Of a DNA stretch of 64,000 nucleotides, positions 17,013-30,237 are shown piece after piece (the first letter of the stretch is position 1; every line of letters begins with the position of its first letter). Source of the DNA: Pseudomonas entomophila (GTDB taxonomy: Bacteria; Pseudomonadota; Gammaproteobacteria; Pseudomonadales; Pseudomonadaceae). The stretch lies in assembly GCF_013523165.1 (NCBI RefSeq), contig NZ_JAAMQI010000001.1, positions 310,001 through 374,000 on the forward strand, given 5' to 3'. The position numbers and the translations under genes are program-made. Below the pieces are notes generated by a model. That model made no database searches, was not told where the DNA came from, and saw only the letters and a program-made list of their open reading frames with translations.

Positions 17013-18941
<1,929 letters not shown>

Positions 18942-18951
18942 GTCGGTTCGT

Positions 18952-18973
18952 CGGCCCGGCAGGTGCCGGGCCG
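18952..18973. terminator. Hairpin shared by convergent uup and usp
   Basis: CGGCCCGGCA and TGCCGGGCCG form a 10-bp stem with a very small loop. It has no T tract. Confidence 0.5.
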
Positions 18974-18984
18974 GCCACAGGCGT

Positions 18985-19422
18985 TCAGTTCTTCAGCAGT
19001 CGCACCGCCAGCACATCGCACGGCGCGCCGTGCAGGACGTCGTTGGCGGTCGAGCCCAGCAGCAGGGCCAGGCCATGGCGACCATGGCTGCCGACCACGA
19101 TCAGGTCGCAGCCCTGCTGGGTCGCCAGGTCATGGATTTCCTGGCGCGGCTGGCCGTACTTCAGGTGCGAGTCGCCACGGGCGATGCCAGGGTACTTGTC
19201 GAACAGACGGTCCAGGCGCGCCTTGGCCTGGTCGAACTGTTGCTGCTGCAGCTGCGACAGGTCCATCGGAACGTCGCCGCCGAAGGCCATGGCCATGGGT
19301 TCGACGATGTGCACCAGGGAGACCTTGGCGCCGGAGGGCTGGGCGAGGGCCATCGCGCGTTTGATCACTGGGTCGCATTCTTCGGTCAGGTCGACCGCGA
19401 CCAACAAGTGGGCGTAAGACAT
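18985..19422 (-). CDS. Universal stress protein (UspA family)
   Basis: The protein has 145 residues with an UspA fold: HLLVAVDLTEE at the start, GSHGRHGLALLLGSTANDVLHGAPCDVLAV at the end containing the ATP-binding G-2x-G-9x-GS pattern. The start at 19422 is preceded by GGAGCACC. Longer in-frame readings to 19503 lack a site. Usp proteins promote survival under starvation or stress. Position corresponds to PA3017. Confidence 0.85.
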   Translation of the reverse strand: MSYAHLLVAVDLTEECDPVIKRAMALAQPSGAKVSLVHIVEPMAMAFGGDVPMDLSQLQQQQFDQAKARLDRLFDKYPGIARGDSHLKYGQPRQEIHDLATQQGCDLIVVGSHGRHGLALLLGSTANDVLHGAPCDVLAVRLLKN

Positions 19423-19530
19423 GGTAGGTGCTCCTGGCAAGTGCAATGATTCTCGTCGAGTCGGTGTCTGGCTGACCGTGGTCGAGCCGGCTAACCCGCT
19501 CATTCACAACGTATTGTAGGACGTACAGAT

Positions 19531-19968
19531 ATGACGGTATGGCTGGTTGTGTCAATCCTCGCGCTGATTCTCAGCCCGCTCGCCTGGTTGCGGCCGTCGC
19601 GCAAGCAGAGCGAGCAGATGAGCCTGCGCCTGGAGGCCCGGCGCAGGGGGATGACCATGCAACTGGCCGCCCAGTCATGGCCACACTGGATGGAGCGGGA
19701 CGCCCCCAGCCCCTGCCCGCAGTATCACCGCGCACGCCGCCGGGGGCGCCAGGATCAGTGGTGCTACTGGCAGGTCGCGCCAGGGACCTGGCTCGACCGC
19801 TGGCGTGAGCCGTGCACTGACGCCCGGATGAACGAGGTGTTGGCGCGGCTGCCTCAGAGCGTCTACAAGATCGAAGCGGATACGCGCATGATCGCCTTGT
19901 GCTGGTCGGAGCGCGGGGAGGCGTCGGTGCTGCAGGACATCGCCTGGGCGCTGGACACGCTGGCCTGA
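19531..19968 (+). CDS. Small membrane-anchored hypothetical protein
   Basis: The protein has 145 residues. Residues 3-20 form a hydrophobic anchor (VWLVVSILALILSPLAWL), followed by a basic, Arg/Trp-rich cytoplasmic part. AGGA precedes the start by about 13 bases. It is conserved in place next to usp in Pseudomonas as far as I recall. No domain is recognised. Confidence 0.65.
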   Translation: MTVWLVVSILALILSPLAWLRPSRKQSEQMSLRLEARRRGMTMQLAAQSWPHWMERDAPSPCPQYHRARRRGRQDQWCYWQVAPGTWLDRWREPCTDARMNEVLARLPQSVYKIEADTRMIALCWSERGEASVLQDIAWALDTLA

Positions 19969-20538
19969 GCCTGAGCGCTTGCACGACCGACCTGCCCAGG
20001 CCCGATCGCGACCGGTCCGGCGCCCCGGCTGGGCCATTCCCACATGGGCCGGCGGTGTCTTGGCAAATCAACGCTGCGACCCCCTCTGTGGGAGCGGGCT
20101 TGCCCGCGATGGGGCCCTTGCCTCCACGCCAGACTCAGGAAATGATTGTTCGATCTGTCGGCGACACCCCCCGATCAGCGGCAAAAAGACGACATCAACC
20201 ACGAGACCGCACGCCTCACACGTTCCCGGCACCCTGTCTCCATTTCCCTGCGCGTCCTGGCGCAATGCCCCCTAGCCGCTATCGTGTCCTACCAGACGCA
20301 AAGTGACCAAAAGGTCGCAAACCGTCTGCATCCGCCATCATTTGACAAGCCTCCGCATTTCGGAGAATGTGTGCGCACCCCAAGTCAAACGGGCGTATGA
20401 ATTGAGCGTTTGTCGGTGAGACGCTCTGCCATGACCCGATTCGCGCGGCGATGGGTGCACCTGGTGCCACGGCAGGCAAGGCCCCGCCCCACCAGCGATC
20501 GACGCGTAACGTTCAGCTTCCATATTGGAGATCAGTGG
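19969..20538. promoter_or_regulatory. fadB upstream region
   Basis: The 570-bp gap holds one REP copy and, nearer fadB, a TTGACA -35-like hexamer at 20342-20347. PsrA-type half-sites CAAAC (20386-20390) and GTTTG (20408-20412) face each other but are 17 bases apart, much more than in a standard PsrA box. No gene is supported here. Confidence 0.35.
20086..20113 (+). repeat. Single REP element
   Basis: This copy has the same unit as the REP pair at 13561, in one orientation, without a nearby inverse partner. It lies in the 570-bp gap upstream of fadB. Confidence 0.85.
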
Positions 20539-22686
20539 ATGATTTACGAAGGTAAAGCCATCACGGTTGAGGCGCTCGAAAACGGCATCGTCGAATTGCG
20601 CTTCGACCTCAAGGGTGAGTCCGTCAACAAATTCAACCGCCTGACCCTGGAAGAGTTGCGCCAGGCCGTCGAGGCGGTGAAGGCCGACGCTTCCATCAAG
20701 GGCGTGATCGTCAGCAGTGGCAAGGATGTGTTCATCGTCGGTGCCGACATCACCGAGTTCGTCGAGAACTTCAAGCTGCCCGAGGCCGACCTGGTGGCCG
20801 GCAGCCTGGACGCCAACCGGATCTTCAATGCCTTCGAGGACCTGCCGGTGCCCACCGTGGCGGCCATCAACGGCATCGCCTTGGGCGGTGGCCTGGAAAT
20901 GTGCCTGGCGGCGGACTACCGCGTCATGTCCAGCAGTGCCAAGATCGGCCTGCCGGAAGTGAAGCTGGGCATCTACCCAGGCTTTGGTGGCACCGTGCGC
21001 CTGCCGCGCCTGATCGGGGCCGACAATGCCATCGAGTGGATCGCCGCCGGCAAGGAAAACCGCGCCGAGGACGCGCTGAAAGTCGGCGCCGTCGATGTCG
21101 TGGTCGCCCCTGACCTGCTGCGCGCCGCAGCCCTGGACCTGGTCAAGCGCGCCATCAGCGGCGAGCTGGACTTCCACGCCAAGCGTCAGCCCAAGCTCGA
21201 GAAACTCAAGCTCAACGCCATCGAGCAGATGATGGCCTTCGAGACTGCCAAGGGCTTCGTCGCCGGGCAGGCCGGGCCGAACTACCCCGCACCGGTCGAG
21301 GCGATCAAGAGCATCCAGAAGGCTGCCAATTTCGGGCGCGACAAGGCCCTGGAGATCGAGGCGGCAGGCTTTGCCAAGCTGGCCAAGACCTCGGTTGCCG
21401 AAAGCCTGATCGGGCTGTTCCTCAACGACCAGGAACTCAAGCGCAAGGCCAAGATCCACGACAAGATCGCCCATGACGTCAAGCAGGCCGCCGTGCTCGG
21501 CGCCGGGATCATGGGCGGTGGCATCGCCTATCAGTCGGCGGTCAAGGGCACGCCGATCCTGATGAAGGACATCCGCGAAGAGGCCATTCAGCTCGGCTTG
21601 AGCGAGGCGTCCAAACTGCTGGGCAACCGCGTCGAGAAGGGTCGTCTGACTGCCGAGAAGATGGCCGAGGCCCTCAACGCCATCCGCCCGACGCTGTCCT
21701 ATGGCGATTTCGGCAACGTCGACATCGTGGTCGAGGCCGTGGTCGAGAACCCCAAGGTCAAGCAGGCCGTGCTGGCCGAGGTCGAGGGGCAGGTGCGCGA
21801 GGACGCGATCCTGGCGTCCAACACCTCCACCATTTCCATCAACCTGCTGGCCCAGGCGCTCAAGCGCCCGGAAAACTTCGTCGGTATGCACTTCTTCAAC
21901 CCGGTGCACATGATGCCGCTGGTGGAGGTGATCCGCGGTGAGAAGTCCAGCGATGTCGCGGTCGCCACCACCGTCGCCTACGCCCGCAAGATGGGCAAGA
22001 ACCCTATCGTGGTCAACGACTGCCCGGGTTTTCTGGTCAATCGCGTGCTGTTCCCGTACTTCGGTGGCTTCGCCCGCCTGGTGGGTGCCGGCGTGGATTT
22101 CGTGCGCATCGACAAGGTGATGGAGCGCTTCGGTTGGCCGATGGGCCCGGCGTACCTGATGGACGTGGTCGGTATTGACACCGGCCATCACGGCCGTGAC
22201 GTCATGGCCGAGGGCTTCCCCGATCGCATGAAGGACACGCAGCGCACGGCCATCGACGCCCTGTACGATGCCAAGCGCCTGGGTCAGAAGAACGGCAAAG
22301 GCTTCTACGCCTACGAAACCGACAAGCGCGGCAAGCCCAAGAAAGTCGCCGACCCCTCGGTCCTCGACGTGCTGCAGCCGATCGTCACCGAGCACCGCGA
22401 GCTGAGCGACGACGACATCGTCAACTGGATGATGATCCCGCTGTGCCTGGAAACCGTGCGCTGCCTGGAAGACGGCATCGTCGAGACCGCCGCCGAGGCC
22501 GACATGGGTCTGGTGTACGGCATCGGCTTCCCTCCCTTCCGGGGCGGTGCATTGCGCTACATCGATTCGATCGGCGTCGCCGAGTTCGTTGCCCTGGCCG
22601 ACCGCTATGCCGAGCTTGGGCCGCTTTACCAACCCACCGAGAAACTCCGCGAAATGGCCCGCACCGGTCAGCGGTTCTTTGGTTGA
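20539..22686 (+). CDS. fadB: Fatty acid oxidation complex alpha subunit FadB
   Basis: This 715-residue multifunctional beta-oxidation enzyme has an N-terminal enoyl-CoA hydratase domain (1-190; [15 protein letters not shown] with a catalytic Glu, then [15 protein letters not shown]). A 3-hydroxyacyl-CoA dehydrogenase domain starts near 310 with the NAD motif [15 protein letters not shown], and its catalytic region has [14 protein letters not shown]. The start at 20539 follows TTGGAGAT. It forms a complex with FadA, 32 bases downstream. Confidence 0.97.
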   Translation: MIYEGKAITVEALENGIVELRFDLKGESVNKFNRLTLEELRQAVEAVKADASIKGVIVSSGKDVFIVGADITEFVENFKLPEADLVAGSLDANRIFNAFEDLPVPTVAAINGIALGGGLEMCLAADYRVMSSSAKIGLPEVKLGIYPGFGGTVRLPRLIGADNAIEWIAAGKENRAEDALKVGAVDVVVAPDLLRAAALDLVKRAISGELDFHAKRQPKLEKLKLNAIEQMMAFETAKGFVAGQAGPNYPAPVEAIKSIQKAANFGRDKALEIEAAGFAKLAKTSVAESLIGLFLNDQELKRKAKIHDKIAHDVKQAAVLGAGIMGGGIAYQSAVKGTPILMKDIREEAIQLGLSEASKLLGNRVEKGRLTAEKMAEALNAIRPTLSYGDFGNVDIVVEAVVENPKVKQAVLAEVEGQVREDAILASNTSTISINLLAQALKRPENFVGMHFFNPVHMMPLVEVIRGEKSSDVAVATTVAYARKMGKNPIVVNDCPGFLVNRVLFPYFGGFARLVGAGVDFVRIDKVMERFGWPMGPAYLMDVVGIDTGHHGRDVMAEGFPDRMKDTQRTAIDALYDAKRLGQKNGKGFYAYETDKRGKPKKVADPSVLDVLQPIVTEHRELSDDDIVNWMMIPLCLETVRCLEDGIVETAAEADMGLVYGIGFPPFRGGALRYIDSIGVAEFVALADRYAELGPLYQPTEKLREMARTGQRFFG

Positions 22687-22715
22687 GCGACCCTTCGAGA
22701 CTGAGCGAGAGATAA

Positions 22716-23894
<1,179 letters not shown>

Positions 23895-23913
23895 CTCTCA
23901 CCGCGTGACCATG

Positions 23914-23942
23914 ACCGGGGCCTGATGCCCCGGTTTTTTTTC
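23914..23942 (+). terminator. Rho-independent terminator of fadBA
   Basis: CCGGGGC and GCCCCGG pair around CTGAT, followed by nine Ts. Confidence 0.92.
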
Positions 23943-23965
23943 GATCCGATTCACGGGAAGGCAGC

Positions 23966-24217
23966 ATGCACATTCAGCCAGGCATCTATCGTCACTACAA
24001 AGGGCCCGAATATCGGGTGCTGGGCATGACGCAACACTCTGAAACCGAAGAGTGGCTGGTGTTCTACCAGGCGTTGTATGGTGATTTCGGCTTCTGGGTA
24101 CGGCCCTTGAGCATGTTCCAGGAGCAGGTGGACGTCGACGGGGAATCGGTGGCGCGTTTCGCCCTGGTCGAGCCGCAGGAGAGCCCTCTGGCGACGCTCG
24201 GCAAGGCGACCGGTTGA
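23966..24217 (+). CDS. DUF1653 family protein
   Basis: The protein has 83 residues and contains the family pattern PGIYRHYKGPEYRVLG, then EWLVFYQALYGDFGFWVRPLSMF. It is a small SH3-like fold of unknown role. Position between fadA and topA is conserved in Pseudomonas (PA3012 in P. aeruginosa). The start has GGGAAGG upstream. Confidence 0.88.
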   Translation: MHIQPGIYRHYKGPEYRVLGMTQHSETEEWLVFYQALYGDFGFWVRPLSMFQEQVDVDGESVARFALVEPQESPLATLGKATG

Positions 24218-24227
24218 ACTCCCGCGC

Positions 24228-24256
24228 TTGACCTCACTCTGTTGCCACTATATATA
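24228..24256 (+). promoter_or_regulatory. Sigma-70 promoter of topA
   Basis: TTGACC (24228) and TATATA (24251) are 17 bases apart, 62 bp before the topA start. An A/T-rich -10 in a GC-rich genome is conspicuous. Confidence 0.65.
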
Positions 24257-24318
24257 GCGGTGCCGCGTCGAGCACCTGGCGCGTTTTTCTTTTCAGCTTT
24301 TCAGGAATTATCCGATCC

Positions 24319-26928
24319 ATGGGCAAATCGCTGGTCATAGTGGAATCCCCGGCCAAGGCCAAGACCATCAACAAGTACTTGGGCAACCAGTACGTGGTGA
24401 AGTCGAGTATCGGCCATATCCGCGACCTTCCCACCAGCGGTTCGGCCAGCGCGTCCAAGGAGCCGGCCGCCAAGCGCGGCAAGGCCGCGGCCGAGGGGCC
24501 GGTTCTGTCGCCGAAGGAAAAGGCCCGCAAGCAGCTGATCAACCGCATGGGCGTCGACCCGGATCACGGCTGGAAAGCCAAGTACGAGATCCTGCCGGGC
24601 AAGGAGAAGGTCATCGACGAGCTGCGGCGCCTGGCCAAGGATGCCGACACCATCTATCTCGCGACCGACCTTGACCGCGAAGGGGAGGCCATCGCCTGGC
24701 ACCTGCGCGAGGCCATCGGGGGCGACGACAGTCGCTACAAGCGCGTGGTCTTCAACGAGATCACCAAGAAGGCCATCCAGGAGGCGTTCTCCCAACCTGG
24801 CGAGCTGGACATCGCCCGGGTCAACGCCCAGCAGGCGCGCCGCTTCCTCGATCGCGTGGTGGGCTACATGGTCTCGCCTCTGCTCTGGTCCAAGATTGCC
24901 CGCGGGCTGTCGGCCGGACGGGTGCAGTCGGTGGCGGTCAAGCTGGTGGTCGAGCGCGAGCGCGAAATTCGCGCGTTCAACCCGGAAGAGTATTGGGAGA
25001 TCCACGCCGATCTGGGGACCGAGCGCGGCGCCAAGGTGCGCTTCGATGTGGCCCGCGAGAACGGCGAAGCCTTCCGCCCGTTGAACGAAGCGCAGGCCAT
25101 GGCCGCGCTGGAGAAGCTCAAGGCCTCCAGCTACAGCATCGTCAAGCGTGAAGACCGCCCGACCAGCAGCAAGCCATCGGCACCGTTCATCACCTCGACC
25201 CTGCAGCAGGCGGCCAGCAACCGCCTGGGCTTCGGCGTGAAGAAGACCATGATGATGGCGCAGCGTTTGTACGAAGCGGGCTACATCACCTACATGCGAA
25301 CCGACTCCACCAACCTGTCGGTGGACGCCGTGAGCATGGCGCGCGACTACATCGAGCACGAGTTCGGCAAGCAGTACCTGCCCGAGTCGCCCGTGGTCTA
25401 TGGCAGCAAGGAAGGTGCGCAAGAGGCGCACGAAGCCATTCGCCCGTCCGACGTGAACACGCACCCGAGCAAGCTCAGCGGCATGGAACGCGATGCCGAG
25501 CGCCTCTACGAGCTGATCTGGCGCCAATTCCTGGCCTGCCAGATGCCGCCGGCGCAGTACCTGTCGACCAGCGTCACCGTGGCCGCTGGCGACTTCGAGC
25601 TGCGCGCCAAGGGGCGCATCCTCAAGTTCGACGGTTACACCCGTGTGCTGCCGCAGCAAAGCCGCCCTGGCGAGGACGACGTGCTGCCCGACATGGCCAA
25701 GGGCGAGGCGCTCGAGCTGCTTCAGCTCGACCCGAGCCAGCACTTCACCAAACCACCGGCACGCTTCACCGAAGCCAGCCTGGTCAAGGAGATGGAAAAG
25801 CGCGGCATCGGTCGCCCGTCCACCTATGCGGCGATCATCTCGACCATCCAGGACCGGGGCTACGTGACCTTGCACAACCGCCGTTTCCACTCGGAAAAGA
25901 TGGGCGACATCGTCACCGAGCGGCTGGGCGAAAGCTTCGCCAACCTGATGGACTACGGCTTCACCGCCGGCATGGAAGAGAACCTCGACGACGTGGCGCA
26001 AGGTGAGCGCGACTGGAAGAACGTCCTCGACGAGTTCTACGGCGATTTCAGCAAGAAGCTGCAGCACGCCGAGTCCGCCGAGAGCGGCATGCGCGCCAAC
26101 CTGCCGACCCTGACCAACATCCCGTGCAAGGAATGCGGTCGCCCGATGATGATCCGCACCGCGTCCACGGGCGTGTTCCTGGGCTGCTCGGGCTACAGCC
26201 TGCCGCCCAAGGAGCGCTGCAAGGCCACCGTCAACCTGGTGCCGGGCGATGAGATCGCCGAGGACGACGAGGGCGAGTCCGAATCGCGCGTGTTGCGCAG
26301 CAAGCACCGGTGCCCGATCTGCGCCACGGCCATGGATGCCTACCTGCTCGACGAGAAGCACAAGCTGCACATCTGCGGCAACAACCCCGATTGCCCAGGC
26401 TACGAGATCGAAGAGGGCAGCTACCGGATCAAGGGCTACGAAGGCCCGAGCATCGAGTGCGACAAGTGCGGCAGCGAGATGCAGCTCAAGACGGGCCGCT
26501 TCGGCAAGTTCTTCGGCTGCACCAACCCGGCGTGCAAGAACACCCGCAAGCTGCTCAAGAGCGGCGAGGCGGCGCCGCCGAAGATGGACGCTGTGAAGAT
26601 GCCCGAACTCAAGTGCGAGAAGGTCGACGACACGTACGTGCTGCGCGACGGTGCATCGGGCCTGTTCCTGGCCGCCAGCCAGTTCCCGAAGAACCGCGAG
26701 ACCCGTGCGCCACTGGTCATGGAAATCGTCCCGCACAAGGACGAGATCGATCCCAAGTACCACTTCCTCTGTGAAGCGCCACAAAAAGACCCTGAAGGTC
26801 GCCCGACGGTGATCCGCTACAGCCGCAAGACCAAGGAGCAGTACGTGCAGTCCGAGGTCGACGGCAAGCCCACGGGGTGGAAGGCGTTCTACGACGGTGG
26901 TGCGTGGAAGGTCGAAGACAAGCGTTGA
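24319..26928 (+). CDS. topA: DNA topoisomerase I TopA
   Basis: This 869-residue type IA topoisomerase relaxes negative supercoils. The Toprim domain is N-terminal ([17 protein letters not shown], then [13 protein letters not shown]), the active-site Tyr325 lies in [11 protein letters not shown] (E. coli Y319), and three C-terminal zinc ribbons carry Cys4 patterns (CKECGRP, CPICATA, CDKCGSE). A small insert of Lys/Ala/Pro/Ser follows residue 38 as in other pseudomonads. A hairpin at 26935-26960 follows. Confidence 0.97.
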   Translation: MGKSLVIVESPAKAKTINKYLGNQYVVKSSIGHIRDLPTSGSASASKEPAAKRGKAAAEGPVLSPKEKARKQLINRMGVDPDHGWKAKYEILPGKEKVIDELRRLAKDADTIYLATDLDREGEAIAWHLREAIGGDDSRYKRVVFNEITKKAIQEAFSQPGELDIARVNAQQARRFLDRVVGYMVSPLLWSKIARGLSAGRVQSVAVKLVVEREREIRAFNPEEYWEIHADLGTERGAKVRFDVARENGEAFRPLNEAQAMAALEKLKASSYSIVKREDRPTSSKPSAPFITSTLQQAASNRLGFGVKKTMMMAQRLYEAGYITYMRTDSTNLSVDAVSMARDYIEHEFGKQYLPESPVVYGSKEGAQEAHEAIRPSDVNTHPSKLSGMERDAERLYELIWRQFLACQMPPAQYLSTSVTVAAGDFELRAKGRILKFDGYTRVLPQQSRPGEDDVLPDMAKGEALELLQLDPSQHFTKPPARFTEASLVKEMEKRGIGRPSTYAAIISTIQDRGYVTLHNRRFHSEKMGDIVTERLGESFANLMDYGFTAGMEENLDDVAQGERDWKNVLDEFYGDFSKKLQHAESAESGMRANLPTLTNIPCKECGRPMMIRTASTGVFLGCSGYSLPPKERCKATVNLVPGDEIAEDDEGESESRVLRSKHRCPICATAMDAYLLDEKHKLHICGNNPDCPGYEIEEGSYRIKGYEGPSIECDKCGSEMQLKTGRFGKFFGCTNPACKNTRKLLKSGEAAPPKMDAVKMPELKCEKVDDTYVLRDGASGLFLAASQFPKNRETRAPLVMEIVPHKDEIDPKYHFLCEAPQKDPEGRPTVIRYSRKTKEQYVQSEVDGKPTGWKAFYDGGAWKVEDKR

Positions 26929-26934
26929 ACCTGG

Positions 26935-26960
26935 GGGCGGTCACCTCGTCGTGACCGCCC
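26935..26960 (+). terminator. Hairpin after topA
   Basis: GGGCGGTCAC and GTGACCGCCC form a perfect 10-bp stem around CTCGTC. T residues after it are few, so termination is probable but not certain. The rest of the gap to 27193 shows no gene. Confidence 0.55.
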
Positions 26961-27193
26961 GCCGTCTTTCACGGCTTCATCGCATGCCGTTCATGCCGGC
27001 CCGGCAGATGTCGGGCGATGCAGGCAGTCTGTTTGGCGTGCAGGTCGAGCCCAGCCGCTGCCTCCTTCGCTCATTATCCCCAGATTGACCCAAGGTCAGC
27101 CCTGACCACGTACAGGTCGCATTCACGCTTGCCGGCGCACCGCCTCATCACCGACACTGGACCATCGCTCGAAGGCCCCAGGAGGGCACCGTC

Positions 27194-27715
27194 ATGGCCC
27201 AGGAACTCTATACCCGTACCAATCAGAAGCTGTTCTTCGCAGGCCTTGCCCTGGAGTCCATGGCCAAGGCGCAGGCGAGTCACGCCATGAACGCCCAGGG
27301 GCTGGTTCAGGCCGAGCGGGAAGCGGCCGTTTTCCATCTGTATGGCGCCCTGTTGGGATTGTGTCAGGAGATTGCCGGCTTCTACCGCCTGACGTCGTCC
27401 GCCGAGCCACGTGTCGACGCGTTGCTGGCCGAGCCGGCGCTGCGTGACCTCGCCATCCCGGAAGTGGCTGAGCTGCTCGAACTGGCCCATAACCCCGAGA
27501 CCTGGCTGGCCTGCCTGTTGCGCACCTACCGCGGTCTCTACCTGCCGGCGCAGGCCAAAAAGGCGCCCAAAGGGGATGTGACCCAGCCTCTGATCCAGGC
27601 GATCAACCTGGACGAGCCTGCGTCGCCGACGCTGTCGCGCGAGGATCTGGAGCACTGGCGGCACAGTTTGAAAGACGTGGTTCGACGTTTCCGTGACGCG
27701 CTCAGTGAGTGCTGA
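27194..27715 (+). CDS. DUF6586-like hypothetical protein
   Basis: The protein has 173 residues, helical and cytoplasmic, with no signal. It opens MAQELYTRTNQKLFFAGLAL. GGAGG lies upstream of the ATG (27179-27183). By position it corresponds to PA3010 between topA and sulA. No enzyme motif is recognised. Confidence 0.75.
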   Translation: MAQELYTRTNQKLFFAGLALESMAKAQASHAMNAQGLVQAEREAAVFHLYGALLGLCQEIAGFYRLTSSAEPRVDALLAEPALRDLAIPEVAELLELAHNPETWLACLLRTYRGLYLPAQAKKAPKGDVTQPLIQAINLDEPASPTLSREDLEHWRHSLKDVVRRFRDALSEC

Positions 27716-27765
27716 GGGCAACGCTGGCTGCTACAATGCCCGCCTTACGTGGAGAACAGTCTTTT

Positions 27766-27999
27766 ATGTCAACGTCGTTTCTGGAAATTGTCGAATTGCC
27801 GGATGGCCGCATCGAGCTGCGCCGTGCCGAAGATGAAGGGTCCCTGGTCATTCTGGATTTCTCCGAGGACGCCAAGGTCTTCCTGCAAGGTCAGCATGTC
27901 GAAGTGGCCAAGGCAATGTTGAGCGTTGGCGTGCAAATGGCGGGTCGCCTGGTCGAAGGCGAGCTGGAGCAGGAAGAAGGGCCGCGCGTCCTGCATTGA
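27766..27999 (+). CDS. Small conserved hypothetical protein
   Basis: The protein has 77 residues and begins MSTSFLEIVELPDGRIELRR. It is acidic with a predicted alpha/beta make-up. GTGGAGAA precedes the start and a TACAAT -10-like element lies at 27731-27736. It corresponds by position to PA3009. Its function is unknown. Confidence 0.78.
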   Translation: MSTSFLEIVELPDGRIELRRAEDEGSLVILDFSEDAKVFLQGQHVEVAKAMLSVGVQMAGRLVEGELEQEEGPRVLH

Positions 28000-28072
28000 G
28001 GTATCGGGGTGAGGGGCTGCGCGCCCCGAACCTGCCTTGAGAAAGCGCTCGACGGTTGTGAGCGCCTGGCTG

Positions 28073-28549
28073 TCAGCCGAAACGAACGTTCAGGCTCTGT
28101 GCGTTGCCCGCCATGGCAGCGCGGATCAGCTGTTGACGTGCACTGGCGTTGACGTTGCCGAGCCAGCTCACCACGGTATGGCTGCGGCCCAGACGCAGGG
28201 CCTCACTCGCCAGTTGCAGGGCGCTCTGCATGCCCCGTGGTTGCAACAGCAGAATGCGTTCGCGGTTCAGCCCGGCGTCCCTGAACCACGCATGGGTCAG
28301 GCTGACCGGTGGGGCGATCAGCGTCAGCCAGCGTGCATCCTGTTCCTCGCTGAGCTCGCGCAGTATCGGCGCGAGCAGGCTCTGACAATGGGCCTGCGCA
28401 CCGCGCAGGGCCAGTTCACTGAAGTGCTCGGGCCGGTACTCGGGGGCGGCGGGCTCCCGGGTCTTGAAACCGGGCAGTACCGGTTGTGCCAAGAAGGCTT
28501 CGAACAAAGGCAATTGTGTAGGCCTGGCCGATTGTGCGGTGGGTTGCAT
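28073..28549 (-). CDS. sulA: SOS cell division inhibitor SulA
   Basis: The protein has 158 residues. The SulA core is visible as RWLTLIAPP, then RILLLQPRG and the segment RLGRSHTVVSWLGNVNASARQQL. SulA blocks FtsZ polymerisation during DNA damage. It lies 11 bases downstream of lexA and must be read from the lexA promoter, so it is LexA-controlled. GGAGGCACC stands before the start. Confidence 0.92.
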   Translation of the reverse strand: MQPTAQSARPTQLPLFEAFLAQPVLPGFKTREPAAPEYRPEHFSELALRGAQAHCQSLLAPILRELSEEQDARWLTLIAPPVSLTHAWFRDAGLNRERILLLQPRGMQSALQLASEALRLGRSHTVVSWLGNVNASARQQLIRAAMAGNAQSLNVRFG

Positions 28550-28560
28550 GGTGCCTCCTG

Positions 28561-29166
28561 TCAGCGGCGTATCACGCCGACGCTCAAGCCTTCGATCACC
28601 AGGTCCTGGTCCTTGAGGTCGACTTCGATCGGGGCGAAGTCCGGGTTCTCGGCCAGCAGCCAGACCTTGGTGCCTTCGCGCTTGAACCGCTTGACCGTGA
28701 CCTCGTCACCGATACGCGCCACGACGATCTGGCCATTGCGCGCTTCACGGCAGGTGTGGACCGCCAGCAGGTCGCCGTCGTAGATGCCGACATCCTTCAT
28801 GCTCATGCCATGTACCCGCAACAGGTAGTCGGCGCGAGGATGGAAGAAGGCCGGGTTGATGTTGCAGGACTGCTCGATGTGTTGCTGCGCCAGGATCGGC
28901 GCACCTGCCGCCACGCGCCCGACCACGGGCAGGCCGGGTTCTTCCTTGGTCTCGGCACCGGGGATGCGGATGCCGCGAGAGGCGCCGGGCGTCATCTCGA
29001 TGGCCCCCTTCCTTGCCAGGGCCTTGAGGTGCTCTTCGGCAGCGTTGGGCGATTTGAAGCCCAGCTCTTGTGCGATCTCGGCACGGGTGGGAGGGAATCC
29101 GTTGTCTTCAAGGCAGCGCTTGATGAAGGCCAGGATTTCGGCTTGGCGTGGCGTCAGTTTCAGCAT
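28561..29166 (-). CDS. lexA: LexA SOS repressor
   Basis: This 201-residue repressor has an N-terminal winged helix ([14 protein letters not shown], then [13 protein letters not shown]) and a C-terminal peptidase domain. Self-cleavage occurs between Ala87 and Gly88 (VAAGAP); the catalytic dyad is Ser122 (GMSM) and Lys159. All three are shifted by +3 from E. coli. It represses the SOS genes, including itself and sulA, through two boxes in its own promoter (29177-29192 and 29196-29211). Confidence 0.97.
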   Translation of the reverse strand: MLKLTPRQAEILAFIKRCLEDNGFPPTRAEIAQELGFKSPNAAEEHLKALARKGAIEMTPGASRGIRIPGAETKEEPGLPVVGRVAAGAPILAQQHIEQSCNINPAFFHPRADYLLRVHGMSMKDVGIYDGDLLAVHTCREARNGQIVVARIGDEVTVKRFKREGTKVWLLAENPDFAPIEVDLKDQDLVIEGLSVGVIRR

Positions 29167-29176
29167 GGCGTTGGCT

Positions 29177-29192
29177 CTGGCTTTTTATACAG
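29177..29192. promoter_or_regulatory. LexA box 1 (proximal)
   Basis: CTGGCTTTTTATACAG fits CTG-N10-CAG with the ACAG end; it lies 11 bp before the lexA start on the minus strand. Confidence 0.8.
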
Positions 29193-29195
29193 TGA

Positions 29196-29211
29196 CTGGG
29201 ATTATATACAG
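29196..29211. promoter_or_regulatory. LexA box 2 and lexA core promoter
   Basis: CTGGGATTATATACAG fits CTG-N10-CAG. On the minus strand its TATAAT (29206-29201) is the -10 with TTGCAG (29228-29223) 16 bases upstream as -35, so bound LexA would cover the -10. Confidence 0.8.
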
Positions 29212-29326
29212 GGGTGAGGGCGCTGCAAGCAGGAACTTGCGAACGGTCGTCCGAATCCTTGGCTCGAGAGAAGGCCCGCGCGCGACGACAGGTGCAGACG
29301 ATGGGTGACTTGGCAGTCACATGGCC

Positions 29327-29356
29327 TTGACAGGGGCAGGGAATGAAACGTATGTT
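29327..29356 (+). promoter_or_regulatory. psrA promoter
   Basis: TTGACA at 29327 and TATGTT at 29351 are 18 bases apart. The -10 lies inside the first PsrA palindrome. Confidence 0.6.
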
Positions 29357-29371
29357 TCAAACAACTGTTTG
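29345..29371. promoter_or_regulatory. psrA: Two abutting PsrA operators
   Basis: GAAACGTATGTTTC (29345-29358) and CAAACAACTGTTTG (29358-29371) are each perfect palindromes of the PsrA form (G/C)AAAC-N4-GTTT(G/C), sharing one base. They cover the -10 and the region before the psrA start at 29386, consistent with autoregulation. Confidence 0.8.
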
Positions 29372-29385
29372 CGGGTGGAAAGGTC

Positions 29386-30087
29386 ATGGCTCAATCGGAA
29401 ACCGTCGAACGCATCCTCGATGCGGCAGAGCAGCTGTTCGCGGAAAAAGGGTTCGCGGAGACGTCTCTGCGCCTGATCACCAGCAAGGCCGGTGTCAACC
29501 TGGCTGCGGTAAATTACCACTTCGGCTCGAAGAAGGCGCTGATCCAGGCCGTTTTTTCGCGCTTTCTCGGCCCGTTCTGCGCCAGCCTGGAACGTGAGCT
29601 GGAGCAGCGCCAGGCACGCCCCGAGCGTCAGGACAGTCTCGAAGCGTTGCTCGAGATGCTGGTCGAGCAGGCGCTGGCCGTGCAGCCGCGCAGCAACAAT
29701 GACCTGTCGATCTTCATGCGGTTGCTGGGGCTGGCCTTCAGCGAAAGCCAGGGCCACTTGCGGCGCTATCTGGAGGACATGTACGGCAAGGTCTTCCGTC
29801 GTTACATGCAACTGGTCAACGACGCCGCGCCGCGCATTCCTCCCCTCGAGCTGTTCTGGCGCGTGCATTTCATGCTCGGTGCCGCCGCCTTCAGCATGTC
29901 CGGCATCAAGGCCTTGCGCGCCATTTCCGAAACCGAGTTCGGGGTCGATACCTCGATCGAGCAGGTGATGCGCCTGATGGTGCCGTTCCTTGCTGCTGGC
30001 ATGCGCGCCGATAGCGGCGTGACCGACCCGGCCATGGCCGCCGCCCAGGTGCGGCCGCGCAGCAAGTCGACCCCTGCCAAGGCCTGA
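29386..30087 (+). CDS. psrA: TetR-family regulator PsrA
   Basis: This 233-residue TetR-type protein has a helix-turn-helix at about 25-50 (TSLRLITSKAGVNLAAVNYHFGSK) and a helical ligand domain. In Pseudomonas PsrA senses long-chain fatty acids, represses fadBA and itself, and activates rpoS. Position divergent from lexA-sulA and before nagZ is the conserved one (PA3006). Two PsrA palindromes lie directly upstream. Confidence 0.93.
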   Translation: MAQSETVERILDAAEQLFAEKGFAETSLRLITSKAGVNLAAVNYHFGSKKALIQAVFSRFLGPFCASLERELEQRQARPERQDSLEALLEMLVEQALAVQPRSNNDLSIFMRLLGLAFSESQGHLRRYLEDMYGKVFRRYMQLVNDAAPRIPPLELFWRVHFMLGAAAFSMSGIKALRAISETEFGVDTSIEQVMRLMVPFLAAGMRADSGVTDPAMAAAQVRPRSKSTPAKA

Positions 30088-30237
30088 GCCCTGCGCCGCG
30101 CATCGTTGCAGGGCTGGGCGTCCCCGTTCAGCTCGGATAAGCTGCGCGGCGGCGCTTTTCCGTTCGCGGCTTCATCACGCGACCGGCGCGGGCGCCTCTT
30201 CATTTTCGTACGCTGCGTTTCACGCTAAGGATTCAAC

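Noticed and set aside
24301..26784. 827-codon open frame antisense to topA
   Set aside because: Same reason: the topA frame carries all catalytic motifs, and the opposite frame is compositionally a shadow.
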